A stretch of 64,000 nucleotides of DNA, taken from NCBI GenBank assembly GCA_019636445.1, contig JAHBXO010000025.1:1-64000 (forward strand), written 5' to 3'. Position 1 is the stretch's first letter, and every line of letters begins with the position of its first letter. The position numbers and the translations under genes are program-made. The notes beneath the pieces were generated by a model that saw only the letters and a list, made by a program, of their open reading frames with translations, was not told where the DNA came from and ran no database searches. The DNA comes from Gemmataceae bacterium. GTDB taxonomy: Bacteria > Planctomycetota > Planctomycetia > Gemmatales > Gemmataceae. Below are positions 27,150 to 36,164 of the stretch, piece by piece.

Positions 27150-28423
27150 GATCCCTTGTCGCCGCCAATCGCCCACAGGTGGTTGAACCCACGGAGGTAG
27201 ATCCGTCCGTTCGCGATGGCCGGCGACGCGGTGAAAGTATCGGGCAGTTTGTTCGTGGCGAGGATCTCGAAACTGGCACCCGCTTTCACCACTACGACGG
27301 TGCCTTCGCGTCCGACGAGGTAAAGCTTGCCGTCGGCGTAAAGCGGATTCGCCCGGTGCCGCATGTTCGTCACCTTTTCGGCGTAGATGCTCTTACCGGA
27401 TTTGGCCTCGTAGCAATACAGCGTGCCGCCTTCGCCCATGATGTAAACGTGCTCGCCAACGAGCAGCGGCGAAGGAACGTCCGGCGTGTCCTTTGGCAAC
27501 CGCCAGATTTCCGCGTCATTGCCGGGGATGATGGTCCCCTTCGCCTTCACCGGATCGACTGCGACCGTAACACCGCGCTTGCAGGATGGCACCACGATCA
27601 ATTCCGGTGTCACCAGTGGCGACGAAACGGCGCGCCAGGCCATGTTGTACTTCGATTTGGGATTCAACTCCGCCACGCGCCAGACTTCCTCGCCGGTGTC
27701 GAGTTTGTGGGCGGTGCAATAATCGTTGCCGTGGGAAATCAGCAAGGCATCCTTGCCGTTGGTCCACACGAACGGTGAAGCGTAAACGTCGGGCGATTCG
27801 CCTTTGCCGTCGCTTTGGCGCTGGTGTTTCCAAACTTCGTTCCCCGTTGCGGTGTCGAGGGCGACGAGAAGTTGGGCCTTGCGGTGCAAGAGCGAGAGGT
27901 AAAGCCGATCCTTGAACAGCACCGGCGTCTGGTGGACGCCGAACTGGATGGAGAACTCACCGTACTTTTCCTGGGCGTCGAAGCCCCAGACGCGTTTGCC
28001 GGCGAAATCGAAGGCAGCCACGTGGCCCGAACCGGCGAAGGCGTAGACGTGCTTGCCGTCGGTGCTACACGAGGCGGAGGCATCGTTGCCTTCGTCGTTA
28101 CGGTAGGCTTTCCCGCGGCTGACGCCGAGTTTTTCACTCCACTTCGGTTTGCCGTCCGTGCCAAAGCATTTCACGAAAAGGTCGGCGCCTTCCTGTGTGG
28201 TGATGAAGATCTTGTCGCCCCAGACGCACGGTGTGGACGCGCCCATGCCGGAGAGCGGCGCCTTCCAGACGACGTTGGTCTTTTCGTCCCATTTCGCGGG
28301 CAGGCCGGTCTCGGCGCTGTGCCCGTCGTTCTTCGGTCCGCGCCATTGTGGCCAGTTGTCGGCGGCGGCGAACGACGCCAGGAAAGTCGAAGCGAGGCCG
28401 GCGAGAAGGTATCGCGATTTCAT
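27146..28423 (-). CDS. Exported PQQ-type beta-propeller protein
   Basis: A 425-residue protein with a signal peptide (about 1-20) and WPQWRGPKNDG just after it, the usual opening of planctomycete quinoprotein-like propellers. It has several tryptophan-docking blades (GKRVWGFDA, GNEVWKHQR, GEEVWRVAE). No catalytic dehydrogenase residues are evident, so it is more likely a BamB-like scaffold or binding protein than an alcohol dehydrogenase. The ATG at 28423 is chosen for the signal peptide. It overlaps hemW by 4 bp, so the two are co-translated, with 71 bp to the patatin gene upstream. Confidence 0.88.
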   Translation of the reverse strand: MKSRYLLAGLASTFLASFAAADNWPQWRGPKNDGHSAETGLPAKWDEKTNVVWKAPLSGMGASTPCVWGDKIFITTQEGADLFVKCFGTDGKPKWSEKLGVSRGKAYRNDEGNDASASCSTDGKHVYAFAGSGHVAAFDFAGKRVWGFDAQEKYGEFSIQFGVHQTPVLFKDRLYLSLLHRKAQLLVALDTATGNEVWKHQRQSDGKGESPDVYASPFVWTNGKDALLISHGNDYCTAHKLDTGEEVWRVAELNPKSKYNMAWRAVSSPLVTPELIVVPSCKRGVTVAVDPVKAKGTIIPGNDAEIWRLPKDTPDVPSPLLVGEHVYIMGEGGTLYCYEAKSGKSIYAEKVTNMRHRANPLYADGKLYLVGREGTVVVVKAGASFEILATNKLPDTFTASPAIANGRIYLRGFNHLWAIGGDKGS

Positions 28424-28494
28424 GGTTCGGTGGGGAAAGTGGAGTCGGGCGGGGCCATCGTTACCAAAATACCGGACCGTCGGGCCGGCGACAA

Positions 28495-29652
28495 TCAAAA
28501 CCCCCGAAGCGTCAGGTGGTTCTTCCAACTCCAGCGGTTCGCGAAGAAATCCTTCGCGGCCAAATAGCCACGGGCGTAGAGTTGGTCCTTATGTTCGTTG
28601 GTCAGCCCGAATTGGGTCGCGGTGATCTTCAGTCCTGTCAGATCGATATCCACAACTCGACCCTGATGCCGCTGGCTGAGGTAGCGGCGGTCGCCGGCGA
28701 GCATCATCGTTTTGAGCATCGCGGAGAGCAGATCGGTCGCGCCGTCGATTTTCTTGGGCGCGGCTTCGGCGCGATCGACGAGGCGGAAGCCGAACGTCGG
28801 CCAACCCGGTGGCACACCCGGCGTGTCGTCGTCGAAGATCCACAGTGGGAAATTGCTGAGGATACCGCCATCGACGATCGTGTTTCCTTCAAGTTGTCCC
28901 GGCTCGAAGAAGAACGGAATGCTCATCGACAATCGTACAGCCTCGGCGACGGAGAAGTTCCGTTGCTTCGGCGTGAGGGGCGGCCGGTACGCGACCGTGG
29001 CGAGCGTCGGGGCGCTACCCTCCGCGGGCCGCGCCACCGTAGCCCGAGACGGTTCGAGGTCGTCGGGCAGCACCATCATCTCTCCGCGCGATACGTCCGA
29101 CACGACGACCTTCAATTGCCGGTCGCCCGCGATCCGGCTGCGGTCCCACATCTCGCCAAACGTTTGCTTTCCGGCCCACTTCAGAACCTCGTCCATCCAG
29201 TTGCGGAACGGATCGGACGAATACTGTCCGAGTTCGCCGGTCAACGCGAGGTTCGTCAGCAGCAGGACGGGGTTCTCGAGATCATCGCTGGGGTCGCCGT
29301 TGAAAATGAGCCGGCTGGTCTTCTGGGTCAGGAAGCTCATGTAGTCGAGGTGTGCGACGATCTGTTCGAGTTGATCGATGTTCATGTCCGCGGAGAGGAG
29401 GCTCGCAGTAATCGCACCTGCGGAGGTGCCGGCGATGCCGTGCCAGCGGATACCGATTTCGGCGCACAAACGGACTGCGCCGAGGAAAGCGGTACCGAGG
29501 ACGCCGCCACCCTCGAAGACGACATCGGCGTCGAAGAGTTGGTCGACGCGCGCCAGGGGCGCCATGTTCACGTCGATCTTCGCGCGGTCGGCGGCGGACA
29601 GCGTCAGGCCGAATCGCCGGCGAGTCTCGACCGGATTCCAGACTGCAGGCAT
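28495..29652 (-). CDS. Patatin-like phospholipase
   Basis: A 385-residue patatin-family lipid acyl hydrolase. The oxyanion-hole motif EGGGVLGTAFLGA (47-59), nucleophile elbow GTSAG with Ser77, and catalytic VDGGILSNFP with the second dyad member Asp are all present, so the enzyme should be active on acyl lipids. There is no signal peptide. The ATG at 29652 lies 2 bp after the RNase D stop, which makes translational coupling likely; longer in-frame extensions run inside that gene. Bacterial patatins range from toxins to housekeeping lipases; nothing here points to secretion or defence. Confidence 0.9.
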   Translation of the reverse strand: MPAVWNPVETRRRFGLTLSAADRAKIDVNMAPLARVDQLFDADVVFEGGGVLGTAFLGAVRLCAEIGIRWHGIAGTSAGAITASLLSADMNIDQLEQIVAHLDYMSFLTQKTSRLIFNGDPSDDLENPVLLLTNLALTGELGQYSSDPFRNWMDEVLKWAGKQTFGEMWDRSRIAGDRQLKVVVSDVSRGEMMVLPDDLEPSRATVARPAEGSAPTLATVAYRPPLTPKQRNFSVAEAVRLSMSIPFFFEPGQLEGNTIVDGGILSNFPLWIFDDDTPGVPPGWPTFGFRLVDRAEAAPKKIDGATDLLSAMLKTMMLAGDRRYLSQRHQGRVVDIDLTGLKITATQFGLTNEHKDQLYARGYLAAKDFFANRWSWKNHLTLRGF

Positions 29653-29654
29653 GC

Positions 29655-30869
29655 TCACGGTCCTTCGGTGGGCAGTGCGGCCAGGCGCAACGGGTGCGGC
29701 GAACTGGGGTTTTCGACGACGAGCGAGCGCTTGCCGTCGAGGAAGGCTTCGAGTTCCGGCAGGATGGCACGCTGCCGCCAGCCGTTCGCGAGGCTGGACG
29801 CGTCGCCGGGAGTTGCGCCGGGTTGACGCGCCCGAACGAGGCGTTTGAGGTCGCTCGCCGTGGCTACGAGACTCTGCGCGATCCGGTTCCGCGCGCACCA
29901 CTCGCCCAGCACGACGGAAAGCAGGTTGGATAGGAGTGCGACATGCGGGGCGTCGTTCTCGCGCTCCTCCGGTTCCGGCCAATCGGCGGGCGGCAGCGCC
30001 TTCGCGCGGCGGATTGCGTCCAGCACGTGCGGCGCGTCGGTCTTCGCAAGTCCGCGGAAACTAAGCAAGTCGTCGAGTTTCGTCGGTGGGCGGCGGGCGA
30101 GGTCGCCGAGCAGTTCATCCCGCAACACGGATCGCGGCGGGCGGTTCCCCTGCGCCGCGCGGGCGTCGCGCCAGCGGTATAATTCCCGCGCGACGGCCAG
30201 CCCCTTTGCATCCAGCCCACCGATCCCTTTGATCTTTCGCCAGCGTTCGATCGCCGCGTCCTCGCCGATGGAACGGCGGACGAACGCCGCGAATTCCTCG
30301 GCGGCCCAGTCCTCGCGGTTCAGACGCCGCAGCCGATCGTGCAGGCGCTTCCAGATTGGAACGAGGTAACGAACGTCGTCGAAGGCGTATTTCTCCTGCG
30401 CCGGCGTCAGCGGGCGACGGCGCCAGTCGGTGAGCGTTTCGCCTTTGGTAAGTCGCACGCCGAGGAGTTCCGCGACGAGGCCGGAGTAGCCGATGGGGTA
30501 GGTGTAGCCGACGAGGCCGGCGGCGATCTGCACGTCGAAGACGTGCGCCGGCGTGCGCCCGATGCCGAAGTGGCACATGCGCATCTCTTCGCGGCCGGCG
30601 TGGACGATGGCGACACGGGATGGATCGGCGAGGAGTTCCCAGAACTCGGCGAGCGATCCGCAGGAGAGCGGATCGAGGATGAAGAGCCGTTCCGTCGTGG
30701 CGACCTGCACGAGGCAGAGGTCCGGGCGGTAGGTCTGCTCGCCGACGAATTCGGTGTCGAAGGCGATGTGGGAGCAGCCCGCCAGGTGCCGGAGGCACTC
30801 CTGCAACCCGGCGGGGTCCGCGACGATGGTTTCGGGCAGCCCCGGCTGCGGGGCGGGCTTCTTCGCCAT
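29655..30869 (-). CDS. rnd: Ribonuclease D-like 3'-5' exonuclease with HRDC domain
   Basis: A 404-residue DEDDy exonuclease. Motif I is AFDTEF (Asp38, Glu40) and motif III is YAFDDVRYL (Y-x3-D). Motif II reads HAGREEMRM, where RNase D normally has an aspartate, so a glutamate probably fills this metal-ligand position. About 205-300 fits an HRDC domain (REDWAAEEF onward; KIKGIGGLDAKGLAVA), with a second HRDC-like helical segment after it. Expected role: 3' trimming of tRNA and other structured RNAs. It lies 20 bp behind the isomerase gene and 2 bp before the patatin gene. Confidence 0.88.
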   Translation of the reverse strand: MAKKPAPQPGLPETIVADPAGLQECLRHLAGCSHIAFDTEFVGEQTYRPDLCLVQVATTERLFILDPLSCGSLAEFWELLADPSRVAIVHAGREEMRMCHFGIGRTPAHVFDVQIAAGLVGYTYPIGYSGLVAELLGVRLTKGETLTDWRRRPLTPAQEKYAFDDVRYLVPIWKRLHDRLRRLNREDWAAEEFAAFVRRSIGEDAAIERWRKIKGIGGLDAKGLAVARELYRWRDARAAQGNRPPRSVLRDELLGDLARRPPTKLDDLLSFRGLAKTDAPHVLDAIRRAKALPPADWPEPEERENDAPHVALLSNLLSVVLGEWCARNRIAQSLVATASDLKRLVRARQPGATPGDASSLANGWRQRAILPELEAFLDGKRSLVVENPSSPHPLRLAALPTEGP

Positions 30870-30889
30870 GGAGATATTGTGGGAACCGG

Positions 30890-31774
30890 TCAGGCCAAAC
30901 CCAAGACCTTGTTCATCCGTTCGGCGACGTCCTTCAGGTGCGCCTCGCCGCCGCCGCCGACCTCCGACGTGGCCCAGCCGTCGTAGCCGATCTCGCCGAG
31001 CGCCTTAAGCACTTCCGGCCAGTCCTCGTCCCCTTCGCCGATCGCGCACCACTGTTTCGTCTTGCTGTAGCCCTTGAAGTCGAACTTCACCATCCGCTTG
31101 CCGAGTTTGCGGATCCAGTCGGCGCTGGACACGCCGTACTTGATCATGTTGCTGCAATCGAAGTACGCGGCGACCCATTCGGACTTGAAATCGTCCACGT
31201 ATTGAACGAGTTGCTCCGGCTTCGTGATGAAGTTGTTCCAGACCGTCTCGATGGCGATCTTGATCTTGAGCTTCTCGGCGAGTGGAAGGACTTTCTTCAC
31301 TTCGGCTTGCGATCTCTCGTAGCACTGTTCGTAGGTGACATCCTTGTTCACGACGCCGGGCACCAACAACACGGTGTCGGCACCGACCGTCTTCGCGTCG
31401 TTCAGCGCGGTCTCCAGCGCTTTGCGGCCCTTCTCGCGAACGTCCTCGCTCGGGCTGGAAAGCGTATCTCGCCAGTGGACCGAATCGATGACGCCGTGGA
31501 TCGCGATGCCGGTCGCATCCCGCGCTTTCACCAGTTCCTCCAGGTTCAAGCCGCCGGGGCTATCGATCTCCACGCCCTTGAAACCGAGTTTCTTCACCAA
31601 CTCGAACTTTTCCAGGTGACTCGCGCCCTTTACCTGAACCATGCCGTATTTGACGGCGATTTTGAGTTTCGGTTTCTTCGCTTCCGGCGCGGTCCAGCCG
31701 GCCTGCGCAGCCAGCACGGACGCGGTGACGGCGGTGGAATAATTGAGGAAATCGCGACGGCCGATCGGGGTCAT
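30890..31774 (-). CDS. Tat-exported sugar phosphate isomerase/epimerase (xylose isomerase-like TIM barrel)
   Basis: A 294-residue TIM-barrel protein of the AP-endonuclease-2 superfamily. A Tat-type start GRRDFLNYS (5-13) and hydrophobic segment precede KIAVKYGMVQVKG, GFKGVEIDSPGG, IAIETVWNNF and YFDCSNMIKYG, with conserved His, Glu and Asp positions that bind a divalent metal. The ATG at 31774 is chosen because it gives the Tat signal; the frame extends upstream only through the Gfo/Idh gene. It lies 80 bp after a Gfo/Idh gene. Such pairs act together on oxidised sugars or inositol derivatives; the substrate here is unknown. Confidence 0.85.
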   Translation of the reverse strand: MTPIGRRDFLNYSTAVTASVLAAQAGWTAPEAKKPKLKIAVKYGMVQVKGASHLEKFELVKKLGFKGVEIDSPGGLNLEELVKARDATGIAIHGVIDSVHWRDTLSSPSEDVREKGRKALETALNDAKTVGADTVLLVPGVVNKDVTYEQCYERSQAEVKKVLPLAEKLKIKIAIETVWNNFITKPEQLVQYVDDFKSEWVAAYFDCSNMIKYGVSSADWIRKLGKRMVKFDFKGYSKTKQWCAIGEGDEDWPEVLKALGEIGYDGWATSEVGGGGEAHLKDVAERMNKVLGLA

Positions 31775-31854
31775 GGTGCACACTCCTTGTCGGAAACGAC
31801 GGGGCCGAAGGCATGGTACCTTCGGCCCGCGCGATGCGAAACGAAAAAATCGGA

Positions 31855-33114
31855 TTACGCGACGCCCGGCATCGGGATCGGCCGCACCGGGTTCGAACCC
31901 CATTCGTATTGCTTCGGCGCCATGCTCATGGTGGAATTCATCATCGTGTTCCATTCGATTCGCTTGCCGGTGTAGCACGCCTCGCGGCCAAGGATGCCCA
32001 TGAGGCTGCTCTTGGCGGCGTTTTCCATATCGTTGATTGGCTTGCCGGCGCGGATCGACGCGACGAAATCCTTGTGTTCCTGCACGTACATGTCGGTGTC
32101 CTCGCCCTCGTAGCGCCACTTCGCGCCGTCCGTCGCGCTGATCGAATGGCTCATCAGTTTCGCGATCCCTTTCGTGCCGAAGACAATGTCGCTGATCTCG
32201 CCGTGGCACTTCGGCATCTGCCGGCAGTAGGAGAAGACACGCTGGCCATTGGCATATTCGAAGATCGTGCTAAAGTGGTCGAAGATGTTGCCGTACTTCG
32301 GGTCGGTGCGCACCTGCCGACCGCCGAGGCCCGTCGCGGCGATCGGTAGTTCGTCCTTGAGCACCCACATCGCCTTGTCGAGGTTGTGGCAGTGTTGTTC
32401 GACGATGAAGTCGCCCGACAGCCACGAATAATAGTACCAGTTGCGGACCTGCACCTTCATTTCGTCCCAGTCGGGCTTCACGTCGCGGTACCAGATCGGT
32501 CCGGTGTTGTAGGTGGCCTGGATGTTCATCACGTCGCCGATCATGCCGTCGTGGATGCGCTTGACCGTCTCTCGCTTGGCGAACTCGTAGCGGAAGCAGT
32601 AGCCGGAGGCGCAAAGGAGGTTCTTGGCCTTGGCCTTCTTGGCGGACTCGATGACGGACCGAACGCCGGGGGCGTCGACGGCCATGGGCTTCTCGGCGAA
32701 GACGTGTTTGCCCTTGTCGACGGCGTAGGCGAGGTGGATCGGCCGGAAGCCGGGCGGCGTGCAGAGGAAGACGATGTCGCAGTCGACGGTGTCGATGAGT
32801 TGCTTATAGCCATCGAAGCCGCTGAAGAGCCGTTCCTTCGGCACGTCGACGCGGTTCTTGAACTGCTTCGTGAGGGCATCGTGTGCGGTGCCGAGGAAGT
32901 CTTCGAAGATGTCGCAGATGGCGACGAGTTTGGTGTTCTTGTCGGCGATCATGGCGTCGCGGACGGCGCCCTTTCCGCGGCCGCCGGCGCCGATGAGGGC
33001 GATCTTGAGCGATTCGTTCCCGGCGGCGTGGACCGCCGGGGCGAGCGTAGCGGCGGTGGCGACGGCCGATGTGGTCAGGAACGAACGGCGAGTCGGCGAG
33101 GTGGGTTGTGCCAT
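31855..33114 (-). CDS. Tat-exported Gfo/Idh/MocA family oxidoreductase
   Basis: A 419-residue NAD(P)-dependent oxidoreductase. Tat motif TRRSFLTTS (8-16), Rossmann nucleotide site ALIGAGGRGKG, and the family's FAEKPMAVD loop with catalytic lysine; the C-terminal half contains GDFIVEQHCHNLDK. Periplasmic Gfo/Idh enzymes bind their cofactor before Tat export. The ATG at 33114 starts the Tat signal properly; the in-frame ATG at 33189 would bury it. It is followed by an isomerase in the same orientation. The substrate is probably a sugar, sugar acid or inositol. Confidence 0.9.
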   Translation of the reverse strand: MAQPTSPTRRSFLTTSAVATAATLAPAVHAAGNESLKIALIGAGGRGKGAVRDAMIADKNTKLVAICDIFEDFLGTAHDALTKQFKNRVDVPKERLFSGFDGYKQLIDTVDCDIVFLCTPPGFRPIHLAYAVDKGKHVFAEKPMAVDAPGVRSVIESAKKAKAKNLLCASGYCFRYEFAKRETVKRIHDGMIGDVMNIQATYNTGPIWYRDVKPDWDEMKVQVRNWYYYSWLSGDFIVEQHCHNLDKAMWVLKDELPIAATGLGGRQVRTDPKYGNIFDHFSTIFEYANGQRVFSYCRQMPKCHGEISDIVFGTKGIAKLMSHSISATDGAKWRYEGEDTDMYVQEHKDFVASIRAGKPINDMENAAKSSLMGILGREACYTGKRIEWNTMMNSTMSMAPKQYEWGSNPVRPIPMPGVA

Positions 33115-33232
33115 GATTCGGCCTCGAAGGATGAGGGAGGGTGGAAGGTTCGACTTCATCATTATGCCGAGTCGAGTCCGGCCTGTCATGCCCGAAACGC
33201 CCGGAATTCCCGGCGATTACTACGGAGACTTT

Positions 33233-34015
33233 TCAAACCCGCTCGAGGTCGCCGTCGCGCAGGTCCGTCAGGAACATGTGCCCTGGCTTGTGCGTGATCG
33301 CGAACGGCGGTTTCGCCGCCATCAACGCCGCCTGCGGCGTGACCCCGCACGCCCAGAAGACCGGTTGCTCGCCGGAACGGATCGCGACCGCGTCGCCGAA
33401 GTCGGGCTTGGAGATGTCCGCGATGCCGATCGCGGCCGGGTCGCCGAAGTGGATCGGAGCACCATGCGCCAGCGGCAGTTTCGCGCAGATCGTCGTCGCG
33501 CGGATCGCGTGCTCCGGCGACAGCGGCCGCATGCTGACGACCATTGGCCCGTGGAATCGCCCCGCCGGCCGGCACGGAATGTACGTGCGGTACATCGGCA
33601 CGTTCGCGCTCTGTTCGATGTGACGGACGGGGATATTCGCTTCCAACAACCGGTTCTCGAATGTGAACGAGCAGCCGATGACGAACCCGACGAGATCGTC
33701 GCGCCAGCGATCGCGAATCTCGGTCGGCTCGGCAACGAGTTCGCCGTTCTCCCACACGCGATACGCTGGCAAGTCCGTGCGCAGGTCGGCTTCCGGCGCG
33801 ACCGATCGCGGCACCGGGTCCCCCGGTTCCGTCACGTCCAGCAGAGGGCACGGCTTCGGGTTTCGTTGGCAAAAGAGAAGGAAATCGAACGCCCAATCCC
33901 TCGGCAACAGCACGAGGTTCGCCTGCACGAATCCCGGTGCAAGGCCGGGCGTGGGACCGGCGAACAATCCCGCGCGGCATGCGGTGCGCACGGCAGAGCC
34001 GGTGGCGAGTGTCAT
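33233..34015 (-). CDS. D-glutamate cyclase family protein, DUF1445 part
   Basis: A 260-residue protein of the UPF0317/DUF1445 family (earlier called putative hydro-lyase). Typical blocks: TGSAVRTACRAGLF near the start, GFVIGCSFTFENRLLEA, HIEQSANVPMYRT, CRPAGRFHGPMVVSMRP, and CGVTPQAALM with ITHKPGHMFLTD at the end. The ATG at 34015 overlaps the stop of the DUF4392 gene by 4 bp (ATGA). In vertebrate D-glutamate cyclase (DGLUCY) the DUF1445 and DUF4392 parts are fused in one chain, so these two genes probably encode the two halves of an enzyme that converts D-glutamate to 5-oxo-D-proline. The bacterial activity is inferred. Confidence 0.85.
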   Translation of the reverse strand: MTLATGSAVRTACRAGLFAGPTPGLAPGFVQANLVLLPRDWAFDFLLFCQRNPKPCPLLDVTEPGDPVPRSVAPEADLRTDLPAYRVWENGELVAEPTEIRDRWRDDLVGFVIGCSFTFENRLLEANIPVRHIEQSANVPMYRTYIPCRPAGRFHGPMVVSMRPLSPEHAIRATTICAKLPLAHGAPIHFGDPAAIGIADISKPDFGDAVAIRSGEQPVFWACGVTPQAALMAAKPPFAITHKPGHMFLTDLRDGDLERV

Positions 34016-34881
34016 GTCGCGAGCAACTCCGCGATGCGTTCGAGCGGTTCGATGTATTGGCCCCACGTAAGACCATCGACAGTCGCGGTACGCTTGCCGG
34101 TGACGCCGTCGACGAGCGGACCTTCGCGGACCATGATGTCCAGGATGGTGCGCTCCCGGTCGGGATCGAACAGTCCGACTGGCGGTCGCACGCCACGCAG
34201 GACGAAGATTCCGGCGGCGAGAGCGTAGGCACCCCAATTACTGACACCGGCGACGATGAGCCGATCTGTCGGCACCCGGCAGTGGACGAGATCGCCGTTC
34301 GGGATGTTCGCGACGACCGTATCGTGCGGGATTTTTCCCATGCCGACTTCGTTGCCGCCATCGCCGATGCCGATGGATATCACGCCGGGTGTCGGCGTTT
34401 CGGCGTAGTGGGTATGGCGAGGGTTGTGGAGCGCGTCGACCTCGATACCGCGCATGGAATACCGTTTGCCGTCGGCGGCTCGGCCGGGGCGTTCGATCAT
34501 GATCTTGTGAGTTTGGGGAACATCCAAAAGCGTTCGTTCGCGATGGCCGATGAGTTTGCGTGCCGCCGTCAAGGCTCGCATCACCGGTTCGTCCGCGATA
34601 ATTTCGATGAAGCCCGACAGTGCCTCGAACGCCCGTTCCAGGAAATAGGCACCGAGGGGGCCGTCAGTTTCAAAGGTTGGTGGTGAGACTGAAGGAATGC
34701 AGAAACCCGTAACGATCGAGACGCGAAATCCGGCACACCCTGCGATGCTCCGGCAAGCAGCGGCGTAGTCTTCAGCGGTTGCGGTGAAAAGATTGTCTCC
34801 CGGCACCGCGGCGAGGCCGCGGTTGCCGGGATCAACTTGTACGGCCGCCAGTATCGCGGCCAATTTCGCTTCGGTTGTCAT
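34012..34881 (-). CDS. D-glutamate cyclase family protein, DUF4392 part
   Basis: A 289-residue protein matching the DUF4392 (D-glutamate cyclase C-terminal-like) family. Visible blocks: RVSIVTGFCIP, FETDGPLGAYFLERA, the acidic SIGIGDGGNEVGMGKI probably binding metal or phosphate, and VSNWGAYALAA. It is encoded directly before the DUF1445 gene with a 4-bp overlap, the reverse of the domain order in vertebrate DGLUCY. It starts 28 bp after a sugar isomerase gene. A role in recycling D-glutamate from cell-wall or racemase activity is plausible, which is of interest in a planctomycete, a phylum whose peptidoglycan was long disputed. Confidence 0.85.
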   Translation of the reverse strand: MTTEAKLAAILAAVQVDPGNRGLAAVPGDNLFTATAEDYAAACRSIAGCAGFRVSIVTGFCIPSVSPPTFETDGPLGAYFLERAFEALSGFIEIIADEPVMRALTAARKLIGHRERTLLDVPQTHKIMIERPGRAADGKRYSMRGIEVDALHNPRHTHYAETPTPGVISIGIGDGGNEVGMGKIPHDTVVANIPNGDLVHCRVPTDRLIVAGVSNWGAYALAAGIFVLRGVRPPVGLFDPDRERTILDIMVREGPLVDGVTGKRTATVDGLTWGQYIEPLERIAELLAT

Positions 34882-34909
34882 GGGCGTTCGTCCGTTAAGT
34901 CGGACCGCT

Positions 34910-36085
34910 TCAACCCTTCAGCATTTCGTCGTGTTTCATGCCGCTCGGTGGCAGGTCGGCCTTGCGGCAGTTCGCAAGCGCCGCCTTCGCCCCGGCAAAC
35001 TGATCGGCGTCGTTGTCCTCCCACTCGATGCTCACCGCGCCGTCGAAGCCGACGCGGTTCAGCTCGATAAAGATCTCCTCCAGCGAGTTCGCATCGCGGG
35101 CGGTTCCGGCCGTCACGAAGTTCCAACCGTTGGCCCAATGGCCCATGTTCCGGTGCCCGCCCAGCCGTCCAGCGCGGCAATGCTCGCCTGCCACCCAAAC
35201 GCCCTTCACGTGGGCGCAGTGGATGTATTCGGGGAACTCCCGAATGAAATCGATCACGCTGACGTTCTGCCACTCCATGTGCGAGCCGTCGAGGTTGAAC
35301 CCGACCGTGCCCTCGAAGCCGGCCTTGTTCATGTGGTTGATGTAATCGCTGGCACTCTCGATATCGCCCATCGCCCGCTCGCTCGGGTGACACTCGAGGT
35401 CGAACGTGACGCCGTACTCTTTGCAAAGCTTCCAGACCGGGCCGAATCGCTCGACGAGCAATTCCAGCGACAACTCGCGCACGTCCGGCAGCTTGTACCC
35501 TTCGATTTCGCCGGGAAGCGGCGGGAACAGGAACCAGTGGCTCCAGCAGTTCGCCGGGCTGCCGACGAATCCGGGCAGCGCCACCTTCCGGCCTTGCAGC
35601 TTGCTCAAGTGCCCGGCGTAGCGAACACACGCTTCCAGATCCTTCTTCGCTTCGGCGTGCACCAGCTTCGCCACTTCATCCGGTACGAAGTAGGGGTCGG
35701 TCCGCGGCGGGTTCTTTCCGCTGGCCCGCCACGCCTTGTAAGCGGCCTTCGCCTCGCCTTTGCCACTGCAGAAATTCAGCGTCTTCGCGCTCGGCTCGTC
35801 CCCCAGCACTTGTCCCTGAAGGTGCGTCGCCACCGTGAAGATTTCGAGGCCGTGCTTCTTGGCGAGATCGACCCGTTCCTTCGCGTACGCAGCCGCACCG
35901 GCGTCGGTGTCGCAGCGACGCAAGTCGAGCTCCCAACTCGCCTCTTCCCAGCCGTCGAACCCGGCATCCTGAATGAACTTCAACCACTGCGCTTCCGGCA
36001 CGTTGCCAAACTGGCCACGGACGAGGCCGATCTGGTGAAAGCTGCCTTTGCCATTCTTGTGCGTTGGAGTCTGATGGAAGCCCAT
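34910..36085 (-). CDS. Sugar phosphate isomerase/epimerase
   Basis: A 391-residue TIM-barrel protein of the xylose-isomerase-like superfamily, larger than the usual 280-300 residues. Metal-site blocks: GWEEASWELDLRRC, VTFDLECHPSERAMGD, VGFNLDGSHMEWQ, CAHVKGVWV and VSIEWEDNDADQ, which keep the Glu-Asp-His-Glu pattern of active enzymes. There is no signal peptide, unlike the homologue at 30890-31774, so it works in the cytosol. It precedes the D-glutamate cyclase pair by 28 bp and may share its transcript, without an obvious metabolic link. Confidence 0.86.
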   Translation of the reverse strand: MGFHQTPTHKNGKGSFHQIGLVRGQFGNVPEAQWLKFIQDAGFDGWEEASWELDLRRCDTDAGAAAYAKERVDLAKKHGLEIFTVATHLQGQVLGDEPSAKTLNFCSGKGEAKAAYKAWRASGKNPPRTDPYFVPDEVAKLVHAEAKKDLEACVRYAGHLSKLQGRKVALPGFVGSPANCWSHWFLFPPLPGEIEGYKLPDVRELSLELLVERFGPVWKLCKEYGVTFDLECHPSERAMGDIESASDYINHMNKAGFEGTVGFNLDGSHMEWQNVSVIDFIREFPEYIHCAHVKGVWVAGEHCRAGRLGGHRNMGHWANGWNFVTAGTARDANSLEEIFIELNRVGFDGAVSIEWEDNDADQFAGAKAALANCRKADLPPSGMKHDEMLKG

Positions 36086-36164
36086 GGTCGCCTCGGTGGG
36101 AAAGGTTTCGACGTGTCGGACGTTCTAGCGGAGCCTCGGTCCGAATCAAGAAACGGAATCGTCG

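Noticed and set aside
29652..29655. RNase D plus patatin considered as a defence pair
   Set aside because: Both are chromosomal housekeeping-type families, with no CBASS cyclase, transposase or island signs nearby.
28231..29826. A 531-codon plus-strand frame over the quinoprotein-like and patatin genes
   Set aside because: Shadow of two genes with intact signal peptide and patatin motifs on the minus strand.
31889..31900. tRNA T-loop-like ggttcgaacccc
   Set aside because: It lies inside the Gfo/Idh reading frame, and no acceptor stem or anticodon arm pairs around it.
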